Positions 34,223-45,909 of a stretch of DNA of 64,000 nt are shown piece by piece. The DNA lies in the NCBI GenBank assembly GCA_020744225.1, contig JAGMWG010000009.1, forward strand, positions 620,001 through 684,000, given 5' to 3'. Origin of the DNA: Paraphoma chrysanthemicola. Taxonomy: Eukaryota > Ascomycota > Dothideomycetes > Pleosporales > Phaeosphaeriaceae. The position numbers were made by a program, and so were the translations under genes. The first letter of the stretch is position 1, and each line of letters starts with the position of its first letter. The notes below the pieces were generated by a model. It was not told where the DNA came from, searched no databases, and was given only the letters and a program-made list of their open reading frames with translations.

Positions 34223-34849
34223 ATGGACAGGTTTCGACGCTACCTCATCGAGATTATTGCGCTCACGCTCGGTGCTGATTTCCATATGCTGAACTCCGCA
34301 CTATACAATGATGCTACGCTCAAAGGTACGGACTCGATTCTCTCAGCGGAAGAACACAGCGAACTCCTCGCGCTATCTCGACTCGTAGAAAAGGTTCGCG
34401 GGCAGGTGATACGCGCACAGAAAAACGCTGTGGACAGCAGAGACATGGAACATTGCCGCAAAGTGGTTCTTGTTCTGTGTGATATCCTGAGTGGTGTCAC
34501 AAGGATGCATCGGTTTATTTTAGATCTCCTTAGTTGGTACAGTCAACCTCTCGCATGGTCAGTCTGCTTCAACGAGACGATTCCTGGTTACTGGAAAAGG
34601 TGGCGCGATGTTCAGGACGAGGACTCCTTCTTGAAATTGAGTGAAATGCCCGAGGCATCACTAGGCTCGTTTCGATGCATCATCGAGGTATTGGTCAGGA
34701 AAGAGGTGAAAGATGTTCTCGCAGAAACCTGTTATCAGCTTGAAGAAACATGTGGCTATGAGGAAGGTGAGAGTCCTGGCTGTTTCTTTGGAGCGCTTAG
34801 AGACGGTTATGAAGATCTATCGCTCTTCTTACAAAACGGGCGTGCATGA
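34223..34849 (+). CDS. Helical protein of unknown function, possibly 5'-frameshifted (208 aa)
   Basis: A 208-codon frame with ATG at 34223. The product is predicted mostly helical, Leu/Glu/Arg-rich, with SAEEHSELLALSRLVEKVRG, a central hydrophobic helix (HRFILDLLSWYSQPLAWSV) and a Cys-containing acidic C-terminus. I do not recognise the family. The preceding 400 bases are open in another frame and also look coding, so either an intron is missed, a frameshift has occurred, or this ATG is the real start. It sits between housekeeping RPA49/promethin and the HET-like/kinase pair, at the edge of an accessory block. Confidence 0.5.
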   Translation: MDRFRRYLIEIIALTLGADFHMLNSALYNDATLKGTDSILSAEEHSELLALSRLVEKVRGQVIRAQKNAVDSRDMEHCRKVVLVLCDILSGVTRMHRFILDLLSWYSQPLAWSVCFNETIPGYWKRWRDVQDEDSFLKLSEMPEASLGSFRCIIEVLVRKEVKDVLAETCYQLEETCGYEEGESPGCFFGALRDGYEDLSLFLQNGRA

Positions 34850-35518
34850 CGGCTGAGGTGCCTGTACAATTATGTGTGGGAACATTGGCACTAGGTCTCG
34901 GCTGTGTATGTGGGCAGCATTGGCGCCCTTTGATTCCGGAGACTAGAGATGCTCATTAGATGATAGGCTTCAACTCGCTTCCAAATGAGCCTTTGGACCA
35001 TCTAGACCAACATAAGACTCTGCATCAAAGATGCGTGAAGAAACAAATAGTAAAATCTGTCACATGATTGGGCATATGTTATATGGCCCAGTGAGCACTA
35101 CATGCAGTGATATCAATGTTACTGCTCTTTTCAATCATAGTCGCAGTGCCTTACGTCATTTAAGGAACGATTTTGACATTTGGCCGTTGTCTATTGCAAA
35201 TTCACTTGCGTAATCGAACGCGAGTGCATCGCCTGGTCCCCTCTCAAATCTCATTGCCGCAACAGGTTTGCTTAATTGGATGCCGCGAATGGCTCCAGGC
35301 CATACTTAGCTCTTTGTACAGTAGAGAAGTCTCCCATGTGCGTTTCACCTGTTGTCAGGGTCAGTCGTGACAGTCTTCATTTTCTAACAACCTAAAACCC
35401 CAGTTGGAATATGAGGAGGCACTAGAGGTTAAGATTGTACTGTCTGCTTTGTGCCACGAGTTCTTATGGTCTACCTAGGGTTCCACTAACTTTACAGGCG
35501 AACAAGGGCGTCAACCGT
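34850..35518. other. Intergenic, 669 bases
   Basis: Convergent 3' flanks of the helical-protein gene and the HET-like gene. Two ORFs of about 60 codons without support. Confidence 0.5.
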
Positions 35519-37847
35519 TTAGGCTTCAGGTTTGGGCGGATTATTGAGTGAATAATCAGAGGGCCAAGAGGCATCGAGACACAACTTGACTCTACCGATC
35601 TTGTTCATGCAACTTATGACCGATGTTTCTAACCGCAGCACAGTCTCGCGGTATAGTGTCGAAGTGGTCCAGTCAAAACTACACAGAAGTGCCCGTTGCA
35701 TACCTCCTTCTTGGCCACAGCACAAGACCACAGTAGGTGGATGCCGAGCCATGAACAATGTCACTGTCATGCTGACCGTGTCGACCAGCGTGAACAGTCT
35801 CGGCTCGCCCACTTTGCTCTGTTTTGACATTTCAAGAAACGTTTGAACATGTGGTTGGAGCATGGGATCTAGACCTTCGCACTCATCAAATTCGTTCGGG
35901 CTATGATGGGAAAGGACACTTGAGTTGGGCGACCAGCGGAGCCTTGGAGGATGGCTGGATTCTCCAAAGATTTTGAGATCAAGGTCCTCAAGGCTTACAT
36001 ATCCTTCTATACCGAAGAAGTATGGTTGAATGGAAGACGATGTCGGGTCATACTGGTAGAGATATCTTACCAAATATGGAGTGCTGGAGATCAGCAACAA
36101 ACAGAGTGCCAGTAGGATGAGGCCTGTGGTTCTGGCCTCACGGGTTCCGCAGTATGTGAGTAAAAGCCCGACTGCGACAGTTACCGGGCTCAAGCGGTGC
36201 AAGACTCGCCCAACGGTGGTTGTTAGAGAAGGCGTGCACCTGTAGTGTGCTGAATCGAGAGAGTCCCAGCGTACTGATGCGGCATAGGCTCCATCTACGA
36301 TGAGAGCATCGCTGTAATCAAATCCTACAATCTGACAATGAGGCTGAATATCCCATAGTTGTGCCTTCCACATATCGTCTGTTACAGGCAAGAACCAGTG
36401 ATTGTGCGCGCCTAGGTGGCATATCAATCTCTCAAGCAATTGGTCCGTGTCGTTCGCCAGTATAAGTCTGCAATAAGCTTGCCAGGAGCTATCCGTGGGA
36501 TCAACCTGAGGGCGATGTGGAAGTAGGCTTTGCAGGACATATGAATATTCGCCATAAAAGTATAGCTCTGTGACACCACCAACAAGGAACCTCATGCTGA
36601 GCACGAGAAATTCAAGTGTCCCAAGACGCATTTTACCCTCTAGATGATCCAACAATCGCAACGCAGTCGGCAACTCATGTCCAGCCCAGACCAAGAGCAC
36701 GAGTTCACGTTTGCTGAGGGATAGGCGGCTTTCTGGCGCCTCTCCTCGAATGTAGACTAGGATGCGGGCTTCAGGTGGTATGGTAAACAGATATTGCCGG
36801 CAGTGAAGTCGACTGCCAAAATCTCGGAAGAGGTCTAGCTTGTGTGATGGAGTACGATCCTTGATTCGGTTACCCAATGCTAGGATCCACACGCTCGCGT
36901 TTCTGCAAATGCTGTCCAGGTCGTAGACGTCTGCTTCCAGATTCTCTGGCTCGGGCATGCAGCTGATACCTATCCAGTACGACGAGAGATCCAAATCGCG
37001 TGTAGCCCTTTCGGCCATTTTGTGGATAGCCATGTAGTCTGCAGTCTCTGAAAATTGATTGCTAGTATGAGCAATGAAGGCGTATGCCAAGTCTTTGTGA
37101 TCGATCGTGGTATTCACTGCGTCGCTAAAACGCGTGATTTGGACACCCTCCATGGTTTTCACTTCCGGTTGTTTCAGAGAGCATATAAATTTGGGGAACA
37201 CAGGCCTCCAGTGGTCACTCTGCTGGGTAGCATGATGATGATCTGATCTGTGCTCAGTGTCATTGCAGGCTAACTTGAGGTAGCCGCGATAGTGATGTAT
37301 GAATGGGTCGAATTTGCCGTTATTTCTCCTCCGTTCTTCGAATTCAAGAGGCAATAGCAACTGATTAAATTAGCAAAGACGTGTGGACAGAATACTAACT
37401 TACCACCAAGAATGAGCTTATGCATGAGTAAACCCAGATCATGAAAAGCTTCAGCCATACTCCAAGTGAGATTTTGTTTCCAACACCCGTATATGACTTG
37501 TATACGGAAATAGGAAGCGAGGCCAGCTGCAAGGGCAGATTGCTACCACAAATCTCGGTACGCTTCCACGTGTGCCCGCCAGTTCTGAGCACCTCTTCGC
37601 TGGCCTGAATCTCTAGGGACTTCAAGGAACCATCGGAAGGGTCTATATACCTATCTTCCTGGGGACCGACGTACACACGGCCAGCTATGTCGCGATGACT
37701 GTAAGTAGGAGACGATGGGTAAAGAACACTAGGCTCCACCGAGGATGATGACTCCTCTGTCCACCAACTGAAGCGATCGCTCTTTTTCGACGACGAGTCA
37801 TTTCCATCGTCGGGGCTCGTCTCAAGTGCGGGTTGTGTTGCGTCCAC
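35519..37847 (-). CDS. HET-like membrane protein (about 761 aa, start uncertain)
   Basis: Exons 37404-37847 and 35519-37360 with a 43-nt intron (GTAAGT...CTAATTTAATCAG), in phase. No ATG opens the frame at 37847 (the codon is GTG), so the true start may lie in an upstream exon. A hydrophobic helix spans the exon junction (FMIWVYSCISSFLVLLLPL). Around residues 220-315 is a block resembling a divergent HET (heterokaryon incompatibility) domain: DLSSYWIGISCMPEPENLEADVYDL, then ICRNASVWILALGN, matching the usual 'WID..CI.Q.d..E....v..iy..A....i.lG'. Two further helices lie near 545-590 (TVAVGLLLTYCG, GLILLALCLLLISSTPYLV). HET proteins trigger allorecognition cell death, but many HET-like copies have no known role. 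Divergent from the kinase gene 364 bases away. Confidence 0.65.
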
Positions 37848-38211
37848 GGTTATGACTGCTCTGGTCAGAACGCGCTGACTTTGACGCTAGTACAGATCTA
37901 GAAGAACGGATTCGGCCTACCATCGTCATCCGTCGCACCGGCAAGTCGTCTTCTCCTCCGAAGCATCTTCGTGTGCGCGATTATCGACACAGTAGTAGTT
38001 TGTGTATCTTAATCTTCCAGTCGTGCGTGACGAATATCAGAGTTCGTGCTCTGTTTAGAAGTGCATGCAGCTTACCCCTCAGCTGAGCCTCAGCTGAACC
38101 CCTGAGAATTGCTTCTGGCGGATCTCCTTCCCAACGGTCGCATCGCCGAGGAGGCTGCACACTCAATGGACTAACTGAATAGCAAGCCAGAATCTGTGTG
38201 TGACGTCCAAC
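37848..38211. promoter_or_regulatory. Divergent region HET-like / kinase
   Basis: 364 bases between the first certain codons of two divergent genes. It holds both promoters and possibly a small first exon of the HET-like gene: an ATG followed by Arg-rich codons lies on the minus strand near 37970, but I could not join it in phase. Confidence 0.45.
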
Positions 38212-40412
38212 ATGGCCGGACGCGCAATTCCTTATGATGTCCTCGAGCATCATGCGACAAGACTGATCCAGCAAATGAGGATTGAGTACCAGTCGAAAGC
38301 ACGGTGTGAGGAAGCCAACTTCGATCGCCTGGCAAGTGTCCTCGTGGAGATGGGCAAAGTTACCTGGGCCTCGAGACCTCGGACATATACAGTCTTGCAC
38401 ATGATTGGACGTCTGGATGTCATGGACAGCTTCGTTGAGCAGGACCTGTTCGACATCCATTTTCCTTACACTGAACAAAGACTTCCTCGATGCCTATCGA
38501 AAACAGCAGACCGCCTACTTTTCGTTGAGCTCCAAAACCATGTGCTCACAGTCGCGAAAGATGTTGAGGACTTCGAAAGTAAGGTGCATCGCAATCTCAG
38601 TAAGCCACTTGTCCCATGATCACGACAAATAAACTGGCTGAAACCTGCTCGTGAAAATCTGCAGAAGATTCAGCAGACGAATGGTTCTTCTTCGGAGGGA
38701 ATCTTGGTCGTGGTGGTTATGGCTATGTCGATCGTGTCAGAAGTCGGCTCTCTCTCAACGAGTTTGCGGTGAGCATTATCCATTCTTTAAGGAATGCCAC
38801 TGATTCAATATTTACAGTTGAAAAGATCACTCCGTGGCAAAATGTTTTCGCGGGATCAAGCGGCAATGCGTGTATTCGTGGACGAGCTGAACATCTTAAA
38901 ACAACTTTCGCACGAGCACCTTGTCAAGTACATTGGGTGAGTCCCAATATATGCATATATGCATTCTACTCATACCAGCAGATCATATACCGACCCTAAA
39001 TGGGTAGGTATCCTTATGCTGCCAGTCGCAGACTGCGATTTACGAATATTCCTCGACCAAAGCGAAGTGCTCCAACAAGCAAATCTCATACGCCAGTTTT
39101 ATGGCTGTCTGGTTGCTGCGCTACTTTACTTACATCAGAAAAGGATCCGACATAAGGACTTGAAACCTCAGAACATCCTGGTGAAGAATACCCAAGTTCT
39201 CATAACTGATTTTGGGACAGCTTTAGATTGGAATGATGAATCAAGGGCTACGACGGCAGGCGATCCAGGTCCCATATCAATCAACTATGCTGCGCCAGAG
39301 GTGGTCGATAGGGAAAGGCGAAGCGAATCGAGCGACATCTGGAGCCTGGGCTGCATATTCGTCGATATGACTGTGCGCAATAATCCCGACCATTTTGTGT
39401 CATTTGCTCACCAAATCTCTAGACAGTCTTGAAAGGCCGCACCAACGAGGATCGCAAAAGCTTCTTCACTAGTAGCTTCACGGGTGCATCCAACTATTGT
39501 AGGAACTCGGAGGCCTTGAGCGCTTGGCTTCTACAATTAGAACAAAGTCCGAAGGACAATGTGACAATCTCTTGGATTAGATGCATGGTTCAGCATGATC
39601 GCACAAAACGAATTGCCGCTTCGCATCTCGCAGACGAGATTCTGAATTATCAGGACGAACACGTATATCTTGGGCCTTGCTGTGCCGATCAGGACGACGC
39701 GGGAAGTACTTCGAATTTCGACCTGTATGGTCCTGGACAAGAATCCGGCGGTGCCGCCCTATCAGGCACAAGCGTCAACTCACAATCTTCTACACCACAG
39801 CCGATACCAATTACGAATCTTGAGACCATCAGAGAGGTGACAGTATTGTCCGAAGAGGACACGAGACACTCGCCAGCTATCACCAATGACTCGGCTCATG
39901 CAACTGCGCCTAGCGCGCCTACTGAAAGCCACACGGCAAGTCGAAACACCCAAAGCACACTCGATTCACAACTAAGGCCCGGCACGGATGGAAACTTCAA
40001 TCCCAATCCCCCGTCGTCCGGCGCAGTGCAAGCCGTGGACGAACTACTTGGTGTTCGACGTGTGAACTCCGGACTTCACGAATCTAGACCTACCCAGACT
40101 TCCGATCGAGTGGATACGCTCTGGCAACCAGCATACCTCTGGGCATATAGTCAAAGCCTCCGAGGGCAAATTGGCGCTTTGACAGCAGATGCTACCATTG
40201 TTGAGGAGGCCGACCAGGATCGGCGGCCCGAGCCTGGGGCGATCATGAGTGATGGCATGGGCATCAACGATGGTCAGAATGCAGGGTCTCCGGCCCAGTC
40301 TGAGGAACACACAGCGGCCACGACGGCACAGCCCCAGGATATTGCAGCACAACTTCCATCCTGGGACCAGTTCATGATTTATACAGGTATCTCAAGAATG
40401 AGAGGTATTTAG
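38212..40412 (+). CDS. Serine/threonine protein kinase (663 aa)
   Basis: Five exons: 38212-38599, 38665-38768, 38818-38936, 38982-39373 minus its last base (ends 39372), and 39423-40412; introns 45-65 nt, in phase. ATG 38212 (MAGRAIPYDV) is chosen over an upstream GTG. After a 135-residue N-terminal extension the kinase domain shows the glycine loop GGNLGRGGYGYV, the ATP-binding Lys in EFALKRS, HLVKYIGSYTD, a catalytic loop RIRHKDLKPQN (His-Lys-Asp instead of His-Arg-Asp), ITDFGTAL for Mg binding, YAAPEVV, and SSDIWSLGCIF. All catalytic residues are present, so it should be active. The last 230 residues are low-complexity Ser/Thr/Pro/Gln-rich. It belongs to a group of kinases with long disordered tails that is expanded in filamentous ascomycetes; substrate unknown. 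Confidence 0.85.
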
Positions 40413-41762
40413 GTCTGTGCGAGCCCATGTGTAAAGGAATGTTCTGTCGACGAGAGCTTCTAGCTCGGTCATGTGAGTAGAAGGAAAGAGAACCTGATGA
40501 CAGGCAGGTTTGTGCTTCGGGGCTTAGCGTCTGTTGTTTCCGCATGTCAATCAGCGGGAGCGCGTTCCGGACCTCAATTCAAGACCTGACTAGCAGGTCA
40601 GGCTAGGAGCGTCACTCAGAACATCACCGCGGTCATGAGATATCTTGATCACTATCGATCTTGAAATTTCAGTGTCGCTTATCAGTTCGTCCTAGGACAA
40701 AGGATGCACAATCCGGTCGTTGGCTCGAATGATCATTCCAATGTTGACGAGTCACTTCTAATAGACGTCGTTTGTGTTCAAATGGGCACCAGGTGTTGCC
40801 AGAATTAGTACCTGTCCTGGCTCAGTTGTGGCAGAGTTGGTCCTAGAGTTCCTGCGTAACAGTGGATTAAATGGCCTCACTGCAGTTAGCTACCATAGGT
40901 ACTTTATATTTTTTCTTTAAAATACACCCAGATTATACAGCCATTTCTAAGTGCACGCAACGAAAAGAGCTGTACTTGAGGCCGGGCACAAGTTCTGAAG
41001 GTAACCACGAGATGGTGCTGAGACAGCCCTACGCTACGGCGGCCATGGGCTGACTTCAGTAGCGCTAAAACACTCGCTTCTGCGCTTACCTACGGGAGTG
41101 ACTTGAGCATGCACAGCAATACAATATTATAGTCATCTTAGGGGGATCAAGGGAGCGTTGTCGAGCGCGAAACGAAACGAGAAACGCGGTGCCCGGTGTA
41201 ATTCGGCAGAAGAAAGAACCTTTGTTAAGGAGTTTTACTGCGATTTGGGTCCGAAGGTCTCATCCTTGTCTTCGGATTGATACCAAAAACCGATACATAC
41301 TCATTATGCACAGCATGGAGCGGTAGAAGAGCAGCAGCATACTGCACCTTCGCGGTTCTGATGGGACAACAGGTCGACCCCATCCACAATTTGTTCTATG
41401 GGCAGCCCAGACAGGTGCGACTGCTGCTAGAGTAGTAAAGACAGCCTGAATGTAAGAGCATCGAGGCGTCTGATGCATTGTAAAGTTTGTACTGCAGACG
41501 TGAACACACGCGAAGACATCCAGGAGTATCCCACCGGAGATGTCAAGGGGCAGTACGTGATTACCTAAAAAAGCAGTCGGGTCCTTGCGCAAGACCTCCG
41601 GTTAAGGTTCGGATGGATGGGGCTAGCGGCCGCGATAAGCTTCCCATTGGCGTCATACCTTCGAGCTTTCCACGCTACTGAAGTCAACGCGCCAGGGAAT
41701 AACCTCCAAATCTCTTCCCACACACAATGAGCTGAGCAGTCAATTGCATATACGGCGGAAAC
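40413..41762. other. Intergenic, about 1.35 kb
   Basis: No gene supported. ORFs of 60-128 codons overlap on both strands without domains. Contains the 3' flank of the kinase gene and the promoter of YPK9. Confidence 0.5.
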
Positions 41763-44700
41763 ATGGCAGCAAACGGGAGCCCTGAGCGGCGCAGAAGGTC
41801 GATGGGCATGTACCGTCGCGGGTCCAACATGAGCGAGTAGGTGCCACGGCGGCCAGGTCATGTGTACCGCGAAGCCTAACGTGTCGCGCAGAGCCAGCTT
41901 CATGGAGGACGTCGAGATGGCGCAAGATGAGGTATACGAACTCGGCCCCATGCCGCGACCCTTCCGCCGGCCTCAGGGCAGGGAGCCTGGACAGCAGCTG
42001 ACGCCAAAAATCCAGGTCTTCTCCGGGCCCATGTCCGAGAGCGTCCCCACGAGCGTCTCCGCCTTTTCGCACCGCCGCCAGAGAGCCGATTCGACTGCAA
42101 GCTTGACGAGCTTTGCATACTATGATGAAGAGCAGGATTCTGAGGGCGAGGGTGCCGAGGACGAAGCCATTTTCGAGGAGGACGGCGAGTACGACGGGTA
42201 CACTATAGAAGAGCTGGAGGAGATGGAAGCCGGCACATCGTCGCCTTCAACAAACTCTGTGTCGCCATCGCCGTCGAGACGGAAGTCTAGTGGAAGCAGC
42301 AGAAGCAGAAAATCTGTAGACCGGCCTCTGCTGCGGCGGCACTCCTCAGCAGGCAGCGCAGGCTCAGGCGCCGACTGGCGAGGACGACGGTCTGTGCAGA
42401 AGATCTACATCATGACCGAGGATCTGACTATCGTGGTTGCTGGCTTCACGACCTCGCCCATCGGCTACGCCGTGTATGCTCTGTTGTGCACTATCACGTT
42501 TGGACTCGGCTGGTTACTGTTCCGATGGCTGCCACGTTGGAGAGTGAGGCTGATTGGTAGGAGCACAGCTCTGAAAGAGTGCGACTGGGTCGTCATTGAG
42601 AACCAGTGGGGAGAGTTCGCCGTGCAAAACGTCGATATACAGACGTACGGACGCTCGCTCTCTACAGTCTTCGGTGATCCTGAGAAGAGACGCCATGGAG
42701 AGTGGGACGAGGACGAAGACCCGCTGATCAAGGAGTTGCGCTGCCTGGACTACCGCTACATCCGCTTCGTGCACCATCCGCTCAAGGACAAGTTCGTCTT
42801 GGCCAACACATGGAAAGATCCTGCATGGACGGACGTCACAGCACTTCGCGAAGGCCTGGACAACGAGGAGCGAGACTACCGCGAGCTAGTGTTTGGCAAG
42901 AACCTCATTGACATTGCAGAGAAGACGACAGGCCAACTTTTGGTTGACGAGGTTTTCCATCCCTTCTACATCTTTCAGGTCGCCAGTCTAATCCTCTGGT
43001 CCATGGACGAATATTACTACTATGCGTGTGCCATCTTCATCATCTCGGCAGTAAGCATCATAACAACGCTCATAGAGACCAAAGCTACAATGAAACGGCT
43101 GAGAGAGGTGTCGCGCTTCGACTGTGAGGTCCGAGTGCTGCGCAGTGGCTTTTGGACGCACGTTGACTCGTCTGAATTGGTGCCAGGAGACGTCTACGAA
43201 GTTACAGATCCTGCGCTCACACAGTTTCCCTGCGACAGCTTGCTGCTCTCGGGTGACTGCATTGTCAACGAAAGCATGTTGACTGGCGAGTCTATTCCAG
43301 TGTCCAAGGTTCCAATGAGCAATGCCGCGCTGGACCACCTCGATCTAAGTGCATCAGCCGTACACCCCGAGATCGCTCGACACATGCTCTTTAGCGGAAC
43401 TAAGATCATACGCGCGCGCCGGCCACACGAAGATCACGTCGACGACGAAGCTGCTGCTCTCGCCATGGTTGTACGCACAGGTTTCAACACGACGAAAGGC
43501 GCACTCGTACGCTCCATGCTCTTCCCAAAACCTTCTGGCTTCAAGTTCTACCGCGACTCCTTCCGGTACATCTCGGTCATGGCGTTCATTGCTATGATTG
43601 GTTTTGTTGCCTCCTTCATCAACTTTGTGCATCTTGGCCTCGCGTGGCATCTCATTGTCGTGCGCGCCCTTGATCTTATCACCATCGTCGTACCACCTGC
43701 GCTTCCCGCCACGCTCACCATCGGCACAAGCTTTGCGCTGTCCCGACTCAAGCAAAAGCAGATCTTCTGTATCAGCCCTCAGCGTGTCAATGTTGGTGGA
43801 AAGCTCGACGTCGTTTGCTTTGACAAGACCGGTACGCTGACTGAAGAAGGACTAGATGTGCTAGGCGTTCGTGTGGTCGAACGCCCCAGGAACAGATTCA
43901 GCGAACTGCTTCCTGAAGCGTTCGATATCCTTCCCGGCTCGCAACACGATCGCGACCCAACTGTAGAGTATGTGGCCCACAAGACAATACTCTATACGAT
44001 GGCCACATGCCACTCCTTGCGTAAGATCGATGATGAATTGGTCGGAGACCCGCTCGATGTCAAGATGTTCGACTTTACCGGCTGGAGCTACGAAGAAGGC
44101 GAGCAGAAGTCTGGCAACAATGAGGATGATCCCGAGCAGAAGCTCTCTCCGTCTGTTGCGAGGCCACCACCAGGACGCGAATATGATCTTGATGACGAAA
44201 ACGATACAAACAGAAAGCCTATCGAGCTGGGTGTGCTGAAGGCCTTCGAATTTGTCTCCCAGCTTCGCAGAGCAAGTGTCGTGGTGCGACAATTTGGTTC
44301 AAAGAGTGGATCGATCTACGTCAAGGGAGCGCCCGAAGTCATGAAGGACATTTGCCGACCAGAAACCTTCCCAACAGACTATGAGGAGCTGCTGGCTTTC
44401 TACACACATCGCGGCTTCCGAGTTATTGCTTGTGCGACCAAGACTATTCCCAAACTCAACTGGCTCAAAGTGCAGAAGATGAAGCGTGATGAAGCTGAAA
44501 GTCAGCTCGACTTTGTCGGCTTTATCATCTTTGAGAACAAGCTCAAGCCCACTACTGCCGGTGTCATTGAGGAGCTGGAACGCGCCAATATCCGCAAGGT
44601 CATGTGCACAGGCGACAATATTCTAACAGCTATCAGCGTCGCTCGTGAGTGTGGTCTCGTCAACAAGACTGCGCACTGCTTCGTGCCACATTTCGTTGAA

Positions 44701-45909
44701 GGCGACTCGCGCACGGCACTGTCCCGCCTCTCTTGGGAATCTGTTGATGATCCAGTGTTCAAGCTCGACGAGAATTCACTGAAGCCTTTGCCGCCACCAC
44801 CCGAAGCTGACGTTTCGCTACCATACGACATCTCCAATCTCCGCAACTACAGCTTAGCAGTTAGTGGCGATGTCTTCCGATGGATCGTCGACTTTGCCTC
44901 TGAGTCCGTGCTCCGCGAGATGCTTGTCTGCGGTCAAGTCTTCGCCCGTATGTCACCAGATGAGAAGCACGAACTTGTGGAGAAACTCCAGTCGATCGAC
45001 TACTGTTGTGGTTTCTGTGGCGATGGTGCCAACGACTGCGGCGCCCTCAAAGCTGCCGATGTGGGAATATCCCTGTCGGAGGCCGAGGCATCGGTCGCTG
45101 CGCCCTTTACCTCGCGCCAATTCGATATCTCGTGCGTGCCCCAGGTCATCAAAGAAGGTCGTGCTGCCCTTGTGACCAGCTTCTCGTGCTTCAAGTACAT
45201 GTCGCTGTATTCGGCCATCCAGTTCTGCTCTGTCAGCTTCCTGTATGCATCAGCCAGCAATTTGGGCGACTTCCAGTTCCTATTCATCGACCTTCTGCTC
45301 ATCCTACCAATTGCAATCTTCATGGGCTGGAGCGGCGCATATGTCACTCTCAGCCGCAAGCGTCCAACTGCTAATCTTGTATCTCGGAAGGTCCTGACCC
45401 CACTGCTCGGTCAAATGGTTTTCTGCATCCTGATCCAAGCCATCGCTTGGAGTTTTGTGCAAAAGCAGGAGTGGTACCTTCCTCCTGTCATCGACAAAGA
45501 TCACTCGAATTCCCTGAACAGTCAAAATACCGCGCTCTTCCTGGTATCTTGTTTCCAGTACATCCTCTCCGCAGTCGTACTGTCCGTCGGCAAGCCATAT
45601 CGCGAGCCCATGTCCCGCAATCTTCCGTTCATCACGACTATCTTCGTCACCCTCGCTATCACGGCATACATGCTCTTCGACCCGAGCGCAACGGTCATGC
45701 GCTGGATGGAGCTCACGTACTTGGACGTGCCATTCAAGTTCTTCATCCTGGCGCTCGGACTCGGCAATTTCGCGGCTGCGTACGTCAGTGAGAAGTTCCT
45801 GTTCCCAGGCTTGGCGAAGTGGATTGGCGTGCTCAAGGTCAAGGTCAATCCGAAGTGGAGGAAAGAGAGGAAGCAGTATAAGATCATCCTAGATAGTATG
45901 AGGATCTGA
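41763..45909 (+). CDS. YPK9: P5B-type ATPase, Ypk9/ATP13A2 homologue (1363 aa)
   Basis: Exon 1 is 41763-41836 (MAANGSPERRRRSMGMYRRG...) and exon 2 is 41892-45909; the 55-nt intron has donor GTAGGT and acceptor CCTAACGTGTCGCGCAG. The ATG at 41860 lies inside this intron and is not the start. After an acidic, Ser-rich cytosolic N-terminus come the P-type ATPase landmarks: LTGES (about 487, actuator), the P5B-specific VPPALP (about 625) in the membrane helix that distinguishes it from the P5A PPELP, FDKTGTLTEEG with the phosphorylated Asp (about 667), and GDGANDCGALKAADVG (about 1067). C-terminal membrane helices follow. The family exports polyamines, and perhaps metal ions, from vacuole or lysosome to cytosol. 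Full length, no defect seen. Confidence 0.96.
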
